A stretch of 34,988 bases of DNA from IMG/VR virus record IMGVR_UViG_3300021961_000306, positions 1 to 34,988 of that record, one strand, 5' to 3'. Shown one piece after another: positions 15,562-22,792 of this stretch. Positions within the stretch are counted from its first letter, which is position 1. Every line of letters starts with the position of its first letter. Below the pieces are notes generated by a model. That model searched no databases and had not been told where the DNA came from. It worked only from the letters and a program-made list of their open reading frames with translations. A program made the position numbers and the translations under genes. This DNA is from a virus.

Positions 15562-15747
15562 ATGACTGAACTTGATGAAGATTCCATAAAAATTTATGGT
15601 AAACCACTTACAGGCAAGTATAAACATTTTTGTAATGAGTTTGATTATCTACCAATAGACGAACATTGTTTTGAATTTAAGTTTTGTTTGTGTTTTGAAG
15701 ATAACGATGAAATACAAGCATTCAAAGATAAGATTGATTTGCCATGA
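15562..15747 (+). CDS. Hypothetical protein (61 aa)
   Basis: Starts one base after the preceding TGA. Acidic, with three cysteines (KHFCNEF, EHCFEFKFCLCFED includes two more). It ends on an ATGA overlap with the next gene. No family recognised. Confidence 0.6.
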   Translation: MTELDEDSIKIYGKPLTGKYKHFCNEFDYLPIDEHCFEFKFCLCFEDNDEIQAFKDKIDLP

Positions 15748-16052
15748 TTGATTACCATGAAGCTGTAAGAGAAATGCACAAAGGTAATGTTGTGCGTTAC
15801 ATTGGAACCGTGAATGGGAATGTATTCACCAAAAAAGGTGCATCATACTGTATGTGCCGTGGTGTTATTTTCTGTTTCCGTGATGGTAAACCAGACCACG
15901 AAGCCCAAAATTGTATAGTGTATGATCCAGATTTTCGTTATGAATTAACTGGTGAAACATTTGACACTAGATGGTGGTATAAAGGTTACAAAACAGACAA
16001 AGAAACCAAATCAAAATTAGGTTATAGCCGTATAGGAAGGAACAATGTATGA
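15744..16052 (+). CDS. Hypothetical protein (102 aa)
   Basis: Beta-rich product (GNVVRYIGTVNGNVFTKKG) with a basic C-terminus (KSKLGYSRIGRNN). It overlaps the next gene by 4 bases. No function recognised. Confidence 0.7.
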   Translation: MIDYHEAVREMHKGNVVRYIGTVNGNVFTKKGASYCMCRGVIFCFRDGKPDHEAQNCIVYDPDFRYELTGETFDTRWWYKGYKTDKETKSKLGYSRIGRNNV

Positions 16053-16258
16053 CTAAAGATGAAATTATGAAAGAGTTGGTAGTTTTAACTGAAGCTGTGC
16101 AAAATGCAAAAGAAAGATTGGATGCATTACAAAAAGAAAATGAGGCATTGAGGGAACTAGTACATCACCTTGCTTCACGACCTGCACCATATGTACCAGT
16201 TAGTGTGCCTCAAGTGAATCCGGCACCTTGGCAACCACCATTTACGGTGACCTGCTGA
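16049..16258 (+). CDS. Small coiled-coil protein (69 aa)
   Basis: The first 45 residues form a heptad-like helix (AVQNAKERLDALQKENEAL). The C-terminus is Pro-rich (PAPYVPVSVPQVNPAPWQPP). It probably oligomerises through the coiled coil. Overlaps the next start (TGATG). Confidence 0.7.
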   Translation: MTKDEIMKELVVLTEAVQNAKERLDALQKENEALRELVHHLASRPAPYVPVSVPQVNPAPWQPPFTVTC

Positions 16259-16497
16259 TGATGAGTTTTGTACATTACATATCAGCCTTGCGTAGGTTGA
16301 AAGAATCCGAAAAGACTGTCCATATGCTTGGTGGTGAACGTGAGGCACCACCGATGATCCTGGCGCAACGGGACATGATTAAAAATGAGGTCGAATACTA
16401 TCAGGAAGAATCCATCAAACTGGCATTCTTTATGTGTGTGGTTGCCATTTTTGCAGTAGTCGTGTATAATGCATTATCAGTTATGGGGAAAATATGA
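16258..16497 (+). CDS. Single-pass membrane protein (79 aa)
   Basis: The ATG at 16258 overlaps the preceding TGA; an upstream in-frame start at 16228 is less likely. A charged helical N-terminus is followed by one hydrophobic helix, LAFFMCVVAIFAVVVYNAL. The DNA for that helix also contains the promoter at 16442. Confidence 0.7.
   Translation: MMSFVHYISALRRLKESEKTVHMLGGEREAPPMILAQRDMIKNEVEYYQEESIKLAFFMCVVAIFAVVVYNALSVMGKI
16442..16470 (+). promoter_or_regulatory. Sigma70-like promoter
   Basis: TTGCCA (16442-16447), 17 bp, TATAAT (16465-16470), inside the transmembrane codons of the preceding gene. The expected start site is about 17 bases before the ATG at 16494, with GGGG between. Confidence 0.75.
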
Positions 16498-16739
16498 AAA
16501 ACGTGTTTAATTGGTTAAAAGATAACTTCTGGTATATAATTGGTTATATTGCCTTCATGGTGTGTTTCTTTTTTGTTATGGCATTTTATGCAAAGCAAGA
16601 AGCACAAGAACTAAAAGAATTCAAAGATGGTATTCAAAATCACTTGGTTTGGTCTATCAAAGGTGAATGTTTCTTTGTGAGACCACACGCAGAGAAAACA
16701 GTATATTTGATTCGTGTGGAAGATTGTGATAGAAAATAA
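16494..16739 (+). CDS. Single-pass membrane protein (81 aa)
   Basis: ATGA overlap with the preceding gene. One hydrophobic helix, WYIIGYIAFMVCFFFVMAFY (about 13-32), is followed by a charged tail with two cysteines (GECFFV and EDCDRK). Function is unknown. Confidence 0.7.
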   Translation: MKNVFNWLKDNFWYIIGYIAFMVCFFFVMAFYAKQEAQELKEFKDGIQNHLVWSIKGECFFVRPHAEKTVYLIRVEDCDRK

Positions 16740-16748
16740 GGAGTCACT

Positions 16749-17060
16749 ATGAGTTTATTTGTTGAAGTTAATTCTGTTGAAAAAGGTTGTCCAGTTATTG
16801 TTAACTTGGATCACATCATTGAAATTGCACCATTGGCCTCAGGTGGTTGTGCATTGTTTACTATTGATGGCGCAGGTATGAATTCTAAAAATGCAATGCG
16901 TGTCACAGATAGTTATGACCAGTTTAAACAATTTGCTATGCAAACTGTTAGTGCTGAAGATATTGCACGCCGTTTCCCTAAAGTTACAGCACCAGCAGAA
17001 GCGCCAGCTAAGAAAACTAAAAAATCAGAAGATATTGAAATTCCTAAATTTGGTGAATAA
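16749..17060 (+). CDS. Small phage protein with FlbD-like N-terminal pattern (103 aa)
   Basis: AAGGAG precedes the ATG. Residues 1-60 (FVEVNSVEKGCPVIVNLDHI, then EIAPLASGGCALFTIDG) have the short beta-hairpin plus helix pattern seen in FlbD-like small proteins. The C-terminus is Ala/Pro/Lys-rich (APAEAPAKKTKKSED) and likely disordered. No function assigned. Confidence 0.65.
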   Translation: MSLFVEVNSVEKGCPVIVNLDHIIEIAPLASGGCALFTIDGAGMNSKNAMRVTDSYDQFKQFAMQTVSAEDIARRFPKVTAPAEAPAKKTKKSEDIEIPKFGE

Positions 17061-17062
17061 AA

Positions 17063-17290
17063 ATGAAATTTGAATTGACCTGCCAACATTACAATTATTT
17101 TGGATTAACCGACAGGCAGCCAGGAACAAAAATCAATATTCAATTTGAAGGTGAATCATTAGATGAAATACTGGAAGAATTTGCTATGTTCCTGCGTGGT
17201 TGTGGTTTTGCGATTAACGGTACGTTGGACATAGTGTCAGATGAGGAATTTTATGGAACAAATACTAGCACCGACTATACACTGGATTAA
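17063..17290 (+). CDS. Hypothetical protein (75 aa)
   Basis: Starts three bases after the preceding TAA. Mixed beta/alpha with one short hydrophobic patch (EEFAMFLRGCGFAI). Its end overlaps the next gene by 38 bases. No function recognised. Confidence 0.65.
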   Translation: MKFELTCQHYNYFGLTDRQPGTKINIQFEGESLDEILEEFAMFLRGCGFAINGTLDIVSDEEFYGTNTSTDYTLD

Positions 17291-17540
17291 AGATGACTGG
17301 CGCTCTAATCGCACTCGCTTTGTCGCCGAGCTTTTTGCTTGGGTTATTAGTATTGGGTGTAGTATTACAATGGCACTTACCGTACCAAATCCTCCCCTCT
17401 TGGCTCTTTATCCTGTGTGGATTACTGGCTGCGCTATCTATGCTTGGGCTGCTTATACTCGGAAATCATTTGGTATGTTGGCCAACTACATCTTGTTAAC
17501 CACTATTGATTCTATTGGTTTGATTAGGATGTTAACATGA
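17253..17540 (+). CDS. Multi-pass phage membrane protein (95 aa)
   Basis: The ATG at 17253 follows GAGGAA and is favoured over 17241. Three hydrophobic helices are predicted: FVAELFAWVISIGCSITMAL, LLALYPVWITGCAIYAW and LANYILLTTIDSIGLI. An N-terminal WIKDDWRSNRTRF segment precedes the first. I have seen this arrangement as a recurring small membrane protein of phages; its role is unknown. Confidence 0.75.
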   Translation: MEQILAPTIHWIKDDWRSNRTRFVAELFAWVISIGCSITMALTVPNPPLLALYPVWITGCAIYAWAAYTRKSFGMLANYILLTTIDSIGLIRMLT

Positions 17541-17803
17541 GTAACATATTAACAGTCGGTACCTATTATGGTGCTGTTCCGCCGCCGCTACCCGTTGTAA
17601 CAGCAGTTGCTCCGTCTATTACGATGCCTGAACCAATGAGTTATGAGTTTCAGGTTGTTGAATATATGGAAGGTGATAGGATTGCAAAGGTTTCATTACA
17701 GGTTAAACGAAACACACACGACCAGTATGGCAACATAAAGACGCATGGTATGTGGATAGATGTTCCTAGGATTAAAATTCCGTATGTGGCGCCTGTGGTG
17801 TAA
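17537..17803 (+). CDS. Hypothetical protein (88 aa)
   Basis: Starts on an ATGA overlap. The N-terminus is rich in Pro and Val (YGAVPPPLPVVTAVAP). The C-terminal half is beta-rich. It overlaps the next small gene by 20 bases. Function is unknown. Confidence 0.65.
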   Translation: MSNILTVGTYYGAVPPPLPVVTAVAPSITMPEPMSYEFQVVEYMEGDRIAKVSLQVKRNTHDQYGNIKTHGMWIDVPRIKIPYVAPVV

Positions 17804-17933
17804 AGCGTTAGGTGAAAAAAGTGGCAACAATGACACCGAGGCAAACAAAATCGCTTGCATCCGGACTGTTATTGTGTTATCATACCTCATAACCAACCTT
17901 TTTATTATTGCCGGAGTAATCCGTCACTGGTGA
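17784..17933 (+). CDS. Small membrane protein MWRLWCKALGEKSG (49 aa)
   Basis: ATG at 17784 inside the end of the previous gene, TGA at 17931-17933. The product begins MWRLWCKALGEKSGNND and continues with a hydrophobic helix, VIVLSYLITNLFIIAGVI, ending RHW. I recognise this layout as a recurrent small inner-membrane protein of phages. The sigma70-like promoter for the next gene lies within it. Confidence 0.75.
   Translation: MWRLWCKALGEKSGNNDTEANKIACIRTVIVLSYLITNLFIIAGVIRHW
17855..17883 (+). promoter_or_regulatory. Sigma70-like promoter with extended -10
   Basis: TTGCAT (17855-17860), 17 bp, TATCAT (17878-17883), with TGT upstream of the -10. It is positioned 55 bases before the ATG at 17938. 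Confidence 0.6.
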
Positions 17934-17937
17934 CAAC

Positions 17938-18498
17938 ATGAACATTTTTTATCTACATAATGACCCTAAAGTGTGTGCAGAAATGCACAATGATAAACAT
18001 TGCATTAAGATGATTCTCGAATATGCTCAACTACTTTCTACTGCTCATCGTGTTATTGATGGTACTGAATCTGTTGGCTTGTCTAAAACTGGTCGAAAAC
18101 AAACTCGATATGTTCTTCCTGACAACCGTGAATCTGTGCTTTATACTGCTACTCATATCAACCATCCTTCAGCAATATGGTGTAGACAATCTTATGCCAA
18201 CTATGTTTGGCTGTCTAAACTGCTGACAGAATTGTGTAAAGAATATACCTATCGTTATGGTAAAGTTCACAAAGTTGAACGTGATGGCCTTGAAGAAGAA
18301 TTGATGTATCCACCAATGAATATTCCTGCTTATGCACCGTTCACCGAACCAACACCGGCCATGCCTGATGACGTAAAAGTGGCAGGTGATTCAATTGCGT
18401 CATATCGTAATTACTATATAAATAATAAGACGCACCTTGCTTCATGGCAAGGAAAATTTAACTCACGACCAGTGCCAAGCTGGTTTCAAACCGCATGA
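17938..18498 (+). CDS. Conserved phage protein of unknown function (186 aa)
   Basis: Landmarks are MNIFYLHNDPKVCAEMHNDK, MILEYAQLLSTAHRV, HPSAIWCRQSYANYVWL and EYTYRYGKVHK. I associate this His/Trp-rich set with a widespread conserved protein of large phages, with no assigned activity that I can state. The many conserved-looking His and Asp residues hint at an enzyme, but no standard motif is complete. It overlaps the next gene by 4 bases. Confidence 0.8.
   Translation: MNIFYLHNDPKVCAEMHNDKHCIKMILEYAQLLSTAHRVIDGTESVGLSKTGRKQTRYVLPDNRESVLYTATHINHPSAIWCRQSYANYVWLSKLLTELCKEYTYRYGKVHKVERDGLEEELMYPPMNIPAYAPFTEPTPAMPDDVKVAGDSIASYRNYYINNKTHLASWQGKFNSRPVPSWFQTA
18417..18424 (+). promoter_or_regulatory. 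Possible T4-type late promoter motif
   Basis: TATAAATA inside the end of the preceding coding region, 71 bases before the start at 18495. It is the exact T4 late-promoter core, but it overlaps coding sequence, so it may be coincidental. Confidence 0.4.
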
Positions 18499-18773
18499 TT
18501 TATACATTTTTGAATAAGAATACTGGTGAAATTGAAGAACATACGATGCGCCTTGCAGAGTATGATGAGTTTAAAGTAAACAATCCCCACTTAGAACGAT
18601 ATTTCACGGCCGATGGCATTCCAGGTCTTGGTGACGGTATGCGTATGGACACACCAGGAGTTGGCAAGGCCGACTCCACATTCGAAAAGTATGTCATCAA
18701 TCGCATGAAAGAAACAGTACCTGGAAATACGATTAAAGGTGGCCATAAAACCAAGATGCAGAGAGAGTGGTAA
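18495..18773 (+). CDS. Small T4-like phage protein (92 aa)
   Basis: Begins on an ATGA overlap. MIYTFLNKNTGEIEEHTMRL is followed by a short helical domain (LAEYDEFKVNNPHLERYFTA) and a basic C-terminus (GGHKTKMQREW). The N-terminal beta-hairpin resembles FmdB-like small proteins but lacks their cysteines. Function is unknown. Confidence 0.7.
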   Translation: MIYTFLNKNTGEIEEHTMRLAEYDEFKVNNPHLERYFTADGIPGLGDGMRMDTPGVGKADSTFEKYVINRMKETVPGNTIKGGHKTKMQREW

Positions 18774-18964
18774 TGGCTCAAATACCTGCCTTATTTCTAC
18801 CGAAAAAGAAAATTGAGGAGAAACCTCAAGTAAAGAATTCAAATAAGAATCGGAAGAAAAAGAAACCCGATTCCGACAAAAAAGTTTCAGCATTATTTCA
18901 AAGGGGAATTGATGGTTACAAAAAAAACAACAGCCAGATACGCAGCGGAGCAATTACAGGATGA
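18773..18964 (+). CDS. Small basic protein (63 aa) overlapping phoH
   Basis: ATG at 18773 overlaps the preceding TAA by one base. The product is Lys-rich (NKNRKKKKPDSDKK) and probably disordered. The last 53 bases overlap the phoH start in a different frame. It may be a real small gene or a leader; there is no functional evidence. Confidence 0.5.
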   Translation: MAQIPALFLPKKKIEEKPQVKNSNKNRKKKKPDSDKKVSALFQRGIDGYKKNNSQIRSGAITG

Positions 18965-19676
18965 TGAACAAAAAACTAGGCATCAACCAGCAGTAAGTAA
19001 TTCATTGAAGATTAAACCAGACCATCTAAAAACTTTTGAACCATTAACGGAGAATCAAAGATTATTTTTTGAAATGTATAAAGGCGGTGCCTACTTTATG
19101 GGACTATTCGGTAGTCCTGGAGTAGGCAAAACTTTTTTGGCACTATACAAATCACTTGAAGAAGTTTTGGATAAATCCAATTCATTCAAACAAGTGGTAA
19201 TCGTTCGTTCACTGGTACAGTTACGTGACGTTGGTTATTTACCAGGTAATCTTGATGAAAAACAAGAGATTTATGAGTTGCCTTACAAAGAAATTTGTAG
19301 TACACTATTTGGAAGACCAGATGCATGGGACAGGTTGAAAGAACAGGGCCATTGCAGGTTCATTTCAACTACAGCAATTCGTGGTATCTCTATTGATGAT
19401 GCTATCATTATTGTAGATGAGAACCAGAATTTAAACTGGTCAGAAGTGAATACGATTATTACCCGTGTTGGACACAGGTCTAAAATTATATTTTCAGGTG
19501 ATTTTAAACAAACAGATTTAATTAAAAGTAACAAAGACCAAACCGCATTTCATAGTTTCTTAGAAGTGGCACGTAAAATGCCATCCTTTCAAGAAATTTA
19601 CTTTACACCGGACGATATTGTGCGTTCCAGTCTAGTAAAACAATGGATTGTGGCCTGTGAAGAACTAGGTTACTAG
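18912..19676 (+). CDS. phoH: PhoH-like ATPase
   Basis: A 254-residue protein starting at the ATG at 18912, with AAGGGGAA upstream. Walker A is GSPGVGKT, Walker B AIIIVDENQN, and SGDFKQTDLIKSN is the motif after it. This matches phage PhoH-type P-loop ATPases related to the superfamily-1 helicase core. PhoH is very common in marine and freshwater phages, and its role during infection is unresolved. It ends in the RSSLVKQWIVACEELGY tail. Confidence 0.9.
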   Translation: MVTKKTTARYAAEQLQDDEQKTRHQPAVSNSLKIKPDHLKTFEPLTENQRLFFEMYKGGAYFMGLFGSPGVGKTFLALYKSLEEVLDKSNSFKQVVIVRSLVQLRDVGYLPGNLDEKQEIYELPYKEICSTLFGRPDAWDRLKEQGHCRFISTTAIRGISIDDAIIIVDENQNLNWSEVNTIITRVGHRSKIIFSGDFKQTDLIKSNKDQTAFHSFLEVARKMPSFQEIYFTPDDIVRSSLVKQWIVACEELGY

Positions 19677-19684
19677 GATAAATA
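19677..19684 (+). promoter_or_regulatory. T4-type late promoter motif (GATAAATA)
   Basis: GATAAATA lies directly after the phoH stop and 28 bases before the next start at 19712, with AAGAGGA between. The position suits late transcription, as does the NATAAATA form of late promoters in T4-like phages. The whole 19712-26987 gene run would follow from it. Confidence 0.6.
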
Positions 19685-19711
19685 ATTACTTAATATTTAA
19701 GAGGAAATACA

Positions 19712-21166
19712 ATGATTTTTGAAATTCAAGCTACACGATTCGATGATGGCGACAAACAAACATTTTTCTATGACAACATGGCAAACGTGTTGAAAGACTC
19801 AGCTGGTAATGTATTTGAGTTTCCTGAAGAACAACGACACAACCACGCAACAACACCATATAAATCTTTCGACAAGAATCATCCTCTTAAAAAATCTAAA
19901 TTAATAAACCATCTCAAAATTCAGATGGGTCTAAGTTGTAATTATTCTTGTGATTATTGCTCACAAAAATTTGTTGAACGCCAACCTGAAACTTCCAAAA
20001 AAGATATTGATGATTTTATGGCCAAGTTGGAAAATTTACGATTTGATGAGGATGTTGGTTTATGGGTTGAATTTTGGGGTGGTGAACCACTTGTTTATTG
20101 GAAAACATTGAAACCTTTGGCAGAAGCCATTGCAGAGAAATTTGATAGTTGGAAAACAAAACCAACTTTTAGTATTATTACAAATGGTTCCATTTTAACT
20201 GATGAAATCATTGATTGGCTGATGATGATGGATTTTGCAGTGGCAATTTCACATGATGGTCCTGGTCAATTTGTACGTGGACCTGATCCTTTTGATGATC
20301 CTGAACAAAAAGAACGTATTCTTGGATTTTATCGCATGATGACTAGACTTGGTAAACAATTCAGCTTCAATGCCATGTTGAATTCGAAGAATCAAAGTAG
20401 AAAAGAAATTTATGACTGGTTTGTAAATTTGACTGGTGATGAAAATGTAATAATTGGTGAAGGTTCTCTTGTCGATGCATACGATGAAGAAGGTATTTCA
20501 AACTCACTATTGACTAAAAAAGAACATTTTGAATTTAGGCAACGTGCATTTGGTGAATTGTATGCATCAGGTGGTAATTTAAATTTTACGTCAACATTAG
20601 GTAAAATCAATTCATTTATTAATGATGTATTGTCACACAATGAATCTAAATATTTGGGTCAGAAATGTGGAATGGATGATGAACACGTAATTGCTGTTGA
20701 CTTGCGTGGTAATGTGATGACTTGCCAAAATGTTAGTTCATTAGAAATTTCTAAAAACGGCGAACCGCACCATGGCGGTAATTTAGATGACTATTCAAAT
20801 GTTGAATTGAAATCAGTTACACATTGGTCAAATCGTAAAGAGTGTCCAGAATGTCCTGTATTACATATCTGTAAAGGTGCATGTATGTTCTTAGACGAAA
20901 AATTCTGGGATATTTCATGTGCAAATGCCTATTCTGATAATGTGGCGTCTTTTGCAGCTGCATTTACTTTGATTACACAAGGTTATGTGCCTACATTAAT
21001 CAAAGGAGAAAATTTACCACTACATAGACAAGATGTTTTTGGTACCATTTTTGAACATGAAGAAGATGAAAATCGCAAAAAAATCATACCAATCAAGGTA
21101 GTTAAGGAGATTATTGGTACCGTTGATGATGTTGCAGTGTATGGTAAATCTCGTTTGGAAACCTAA
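19712..21166 (+). CDS. Radical SAM/SPASM protein, probable peptide or protein maturase
   Basis: A 484-residue protein. The radical SAM cluster motif is C76-x3-C80-x2-C83 (SCNYSCDYC), followed by GGEP at 123-126. The C-terminal SPASM domain is complete: C319-x13-G-x4-C338, then C378-x2-C381-x5-C387-x3-C391, then C403. This seven-Cys pattern holds two auxiliary 4Fe-4S clusters in enzymes that modify peptides and proteins, such as sactipeptide maturases and anaerobic sulfatase-maturating enzymes. The next gene encodes an Asn-Cys-rich protein, an obvious candidate substrate; that link is inference from adjacency. The first 65 residues may be a recognition region. A late-promoter motif precedes it. 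Confidence 0.88.
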   Translation: MIFEIQATRFDDGDKQTFFYDNMANVLKDSAGNVFEFPEEQRHNHATTPYKSFDKNHPLKKSKLINHLKIQMGLSCNYSCDYCSQKFVERQPETSKKDIDDFMAKLENLRFDEDVGLWVEFWGGEPLVYWKTLKPLAEAIAEKFDSWKTKPTFSIITNGSILTDEIIDWLMMMDFAVAISHDGPGQFVRGPDPFDDPEQKERILGFYRMMTRLGKQFSFNAMLNSKNQSRKEIYDWFVNLTGDENVIIGEGSLVDAYDEEGISNSLLTKKEHFEFRQRAFGELYASGGNLNFTSTLGKINSFINDVLSHNESKYLGQKCGMDDEHVIAVDLRGNVMTCQNVSSLEISKNGEPHHGGNLDDYSNVELKSVTHWSNRKECPECPVLHICKGACMFLDEKFWDISCANAYSDNVASFAAAFTLITQGYVPTLIKGENLPLHRQDVFGTIFEHEEDENRKKIIPIKVVKEIIGTVDDVAVYGKSRLET

Positions 21167-21201
21167 ATATTAATAACAACATTTTATACGGATAAAGAAA
21201 A

Positions 21202-22152
21202 ATGGCAACACCAGATACAAATAGTGCAATTGGAGTATCCAACGTCAATACTGAAATAGGCCGAGGAACAGTTGCAACTGACTTGAATTTTTTAAACGGC
21301 TACCTAAAACCAAACGGCACAACACCAAAGAATGCTGGTGGCACAGTTTCAACACCCAATCCAATAAGACAAAGTAATCCACAAAATTTAGGATATTATC
21401 GAGGTGGATTAACTTACTATCAAAAAAACACTGCGGGAAATTGTCATAATACTAACAATGGTCTTGCTGATAATTGTGCAAGTGGTGACCAATCACATAA
21501 CTGTGTAGCATGTAAAAACTGTGGTGCTATTAATTGTGCTAACTGTGATACTCAAAAATGGTTGCAAGCCGGAAATTGTGAAAATGCAACAACACCAGTA
21601 TATAATTGCACTAGAACTACAAATTGTTATTTAACAAATTGTAATTGTTCTAAAATTATTTGTACTAAATTGTTTGACCTTGGTTTAATGAAGAAAGTCA
21701 TTTTTGAGGCCGACCAAGCATTTGGTGAAAGATTAATACAAACTAATCCCGACATTTACAATGGTTATCGTGCATGGGCTGAGATTGTTGTTGATTGGAT
21801 GGACGGCAAAGGTCCTAAGATGATGCCTTGGATGTCTGATGAAGAATTTAGTGCAGCTGCTAAGAAGTGGTCAATTTCATGGGCATATGATATTGCAACA
21901 CCTTGGGCAGAAGAAATGGCCTATATGATGGGTGAAAAAGAAACAGGTAGTTTGACTGGTAAAATGATGTTTGCTTTTGGTATACCAATTTGTAAAGTTG
22001 TTGGTGTATGGAAAAGATGGTTTGGACCAAGTAAGAAAGAGCCTGGATTCATTAAAGGTGCAGCACTTGTTGTAATTTTTGTTATGTTTAAACTGATTGC
22101 CGAACTAGGCCGTTTGATTGAAAGGTTCATTCCAAAGAAAAAGGTTACATGA
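21202..22152 (+). CDS. Asn-Cys-rich virion-like protein, candidate modified substrate
   Basis: A 316-residue protein in three parts. Residues 1-70 begin SAIGVSNVNTEIGRGTVATD, resembling the N-termini of phage tail-associated proteins. Residues 81-154 hold 13 cysteines (81, 92, 101, 104, 107, 112, 115, 126, 136, 142, 147, 149, 154), of which 11 directly follow Asn. Residues 160-316 form a Trp-rich domain (AWAEIVVDWMDGKGP, TPWAEEMAYMMGEKE) ending in a hydrophobic helix (GAALVVIFVMFKLIAEL) and a basic tail. I recall similar C-terminal domains in T4-like phage structural proteins, but cannot verify this. It lies between the SPASM enzyme and a run of oxygenase-like genes. Confidence 0.8.
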   Translation: MATPDTNSAIGVSNVNTEIGRGTVATDLNFLNGYLKPNGTTPKNAGGTVSTPNPIRQSNPQNLGYYRGGLTYYQKNTAGNCHNTNNGLADNCASGDQSHNCVACKNCGAINCANCDTQKWLQAGNCENATTPVYNCTRTTNCYLTNCNCSKIICTKLFDLGLMKKVIFEADQAFGERLIQTNPDIYNGYRAWAEIVVDWMDGKGPKMMPWMSDEEFSAAAKKWSISWAYDIATPWAEEMAYMMGEKETGSLTGKMMFAFGIPICKVVGVWKRWFGPSKKEPGFIKGAALVVIFVMFKLIAELGRLIERFIPKKKVT

Positions 22153-22460
22153 TGCCAACGTATTCATATCAAAGACCTGTTAAGATAACAGCAAACGGAA
22201 GAGATGAAAAATACAAAGCTGACCATTTAAAACATTTTATTAAAACTGTCATTTATCCAAATATATTATCTTTTTCAGAAGAAGATAAAGAAAAATATTT
22301 TAAATTTCATAGAGACTACGGAGTTTTATTGATGAAAATTTATGGCGACTCTGTAGAACTGTTTGGTGAAAAATATTTTCTAGCAGAAGCTTCAAAAAAT
22401 AATATAGATGATGTATTAGTTAATCAGTATAAAGAGTGGTTGGAGAAACAAGATGAGTAA
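22152..22460 (+). CDS. Small helical protein, paralogue of the 22453 gene
   Basis: Tandem ATGs lie at 22149 and 22152, overlapping the preceding stop. The product contains PNILSFSEEDKEKYFKFHRD and ends NQYKEWLEKQDE. The same two blocks occur, diverged, in the next gene (VLSLSKEDKELWFDAQIKYG and NEYKEWLNKQE), so the pair arose by duplication. Charged and soluble, with no cysteines to match its upstream neighbour. A chaperone or adaptor role is speculation. Confidence 0.75.
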   Translation: MPTYSYQRPVKITANGRDEKYKADHLKHFIKTVIYPNILSFSEEDKEKYFKFHRDYGVLLMKIYGDSVELFGEKYFLAEASKNNIDDVLVNQYKEWLEKQDE

Positions 22461-22779
22461 ATCGCAACTAACTTATTTACCGACTATTGAAGCCTCCGAT
22501 GGAAACATCATAACTTTTGAAGAAGATATCGTAAGAGATTTTTTTAATAATCAGATTAAAACCAACGTACTATCTTTGTCAAAAGAAGATAAAGAATTGT
22601 GGTTTGATGCACAAATTAAATATGGTGATATATTCCATAAAGTAATTGGATCCAACACTGCTGAAAAAATTATGGGTCCTATTGTATCTTTACAAACAGC
22701 CATAGAAAATGACTTGGAAGAAACCAAGGATGACCAACTATTAAATGAATATAAAGAGTGGTTAAATAAACAAGAGTGA
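22453..22779 (+). CDS. Small helical protein, paralogue of the 22152 gene
   Basis: A 108-residue product overlapping the preceding gene by 8 bases. It shares the SxEDKExxF block and the YKEWLxKQ C-terminus with that gene. Acidic and helical. It lies between the Asn-Cys protein and the first oxygenase gene. Function is unknown. Confidence 0.75.
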   Translation: MSKSQLTYLPTIEASDGNIITFEEDIVRDFFNNQIKTNVLSLSKEDKELWFDAQIKYGDIFHKVIGSNTAEKIMGPIVSLQTAIENDLEETKDDQLLNEYKEWLNKQE

Positions 22780-22792
22780 AAGTTTTTTTAAT

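Noticed and set aside
18773-19676. Frameshift joining the small Lys-rich ORF to phoH
   Set aside because: phoH has its own ATG with a strong AAGGGGAA and a full-length ATPase; overlapping starts are common throughout this window.
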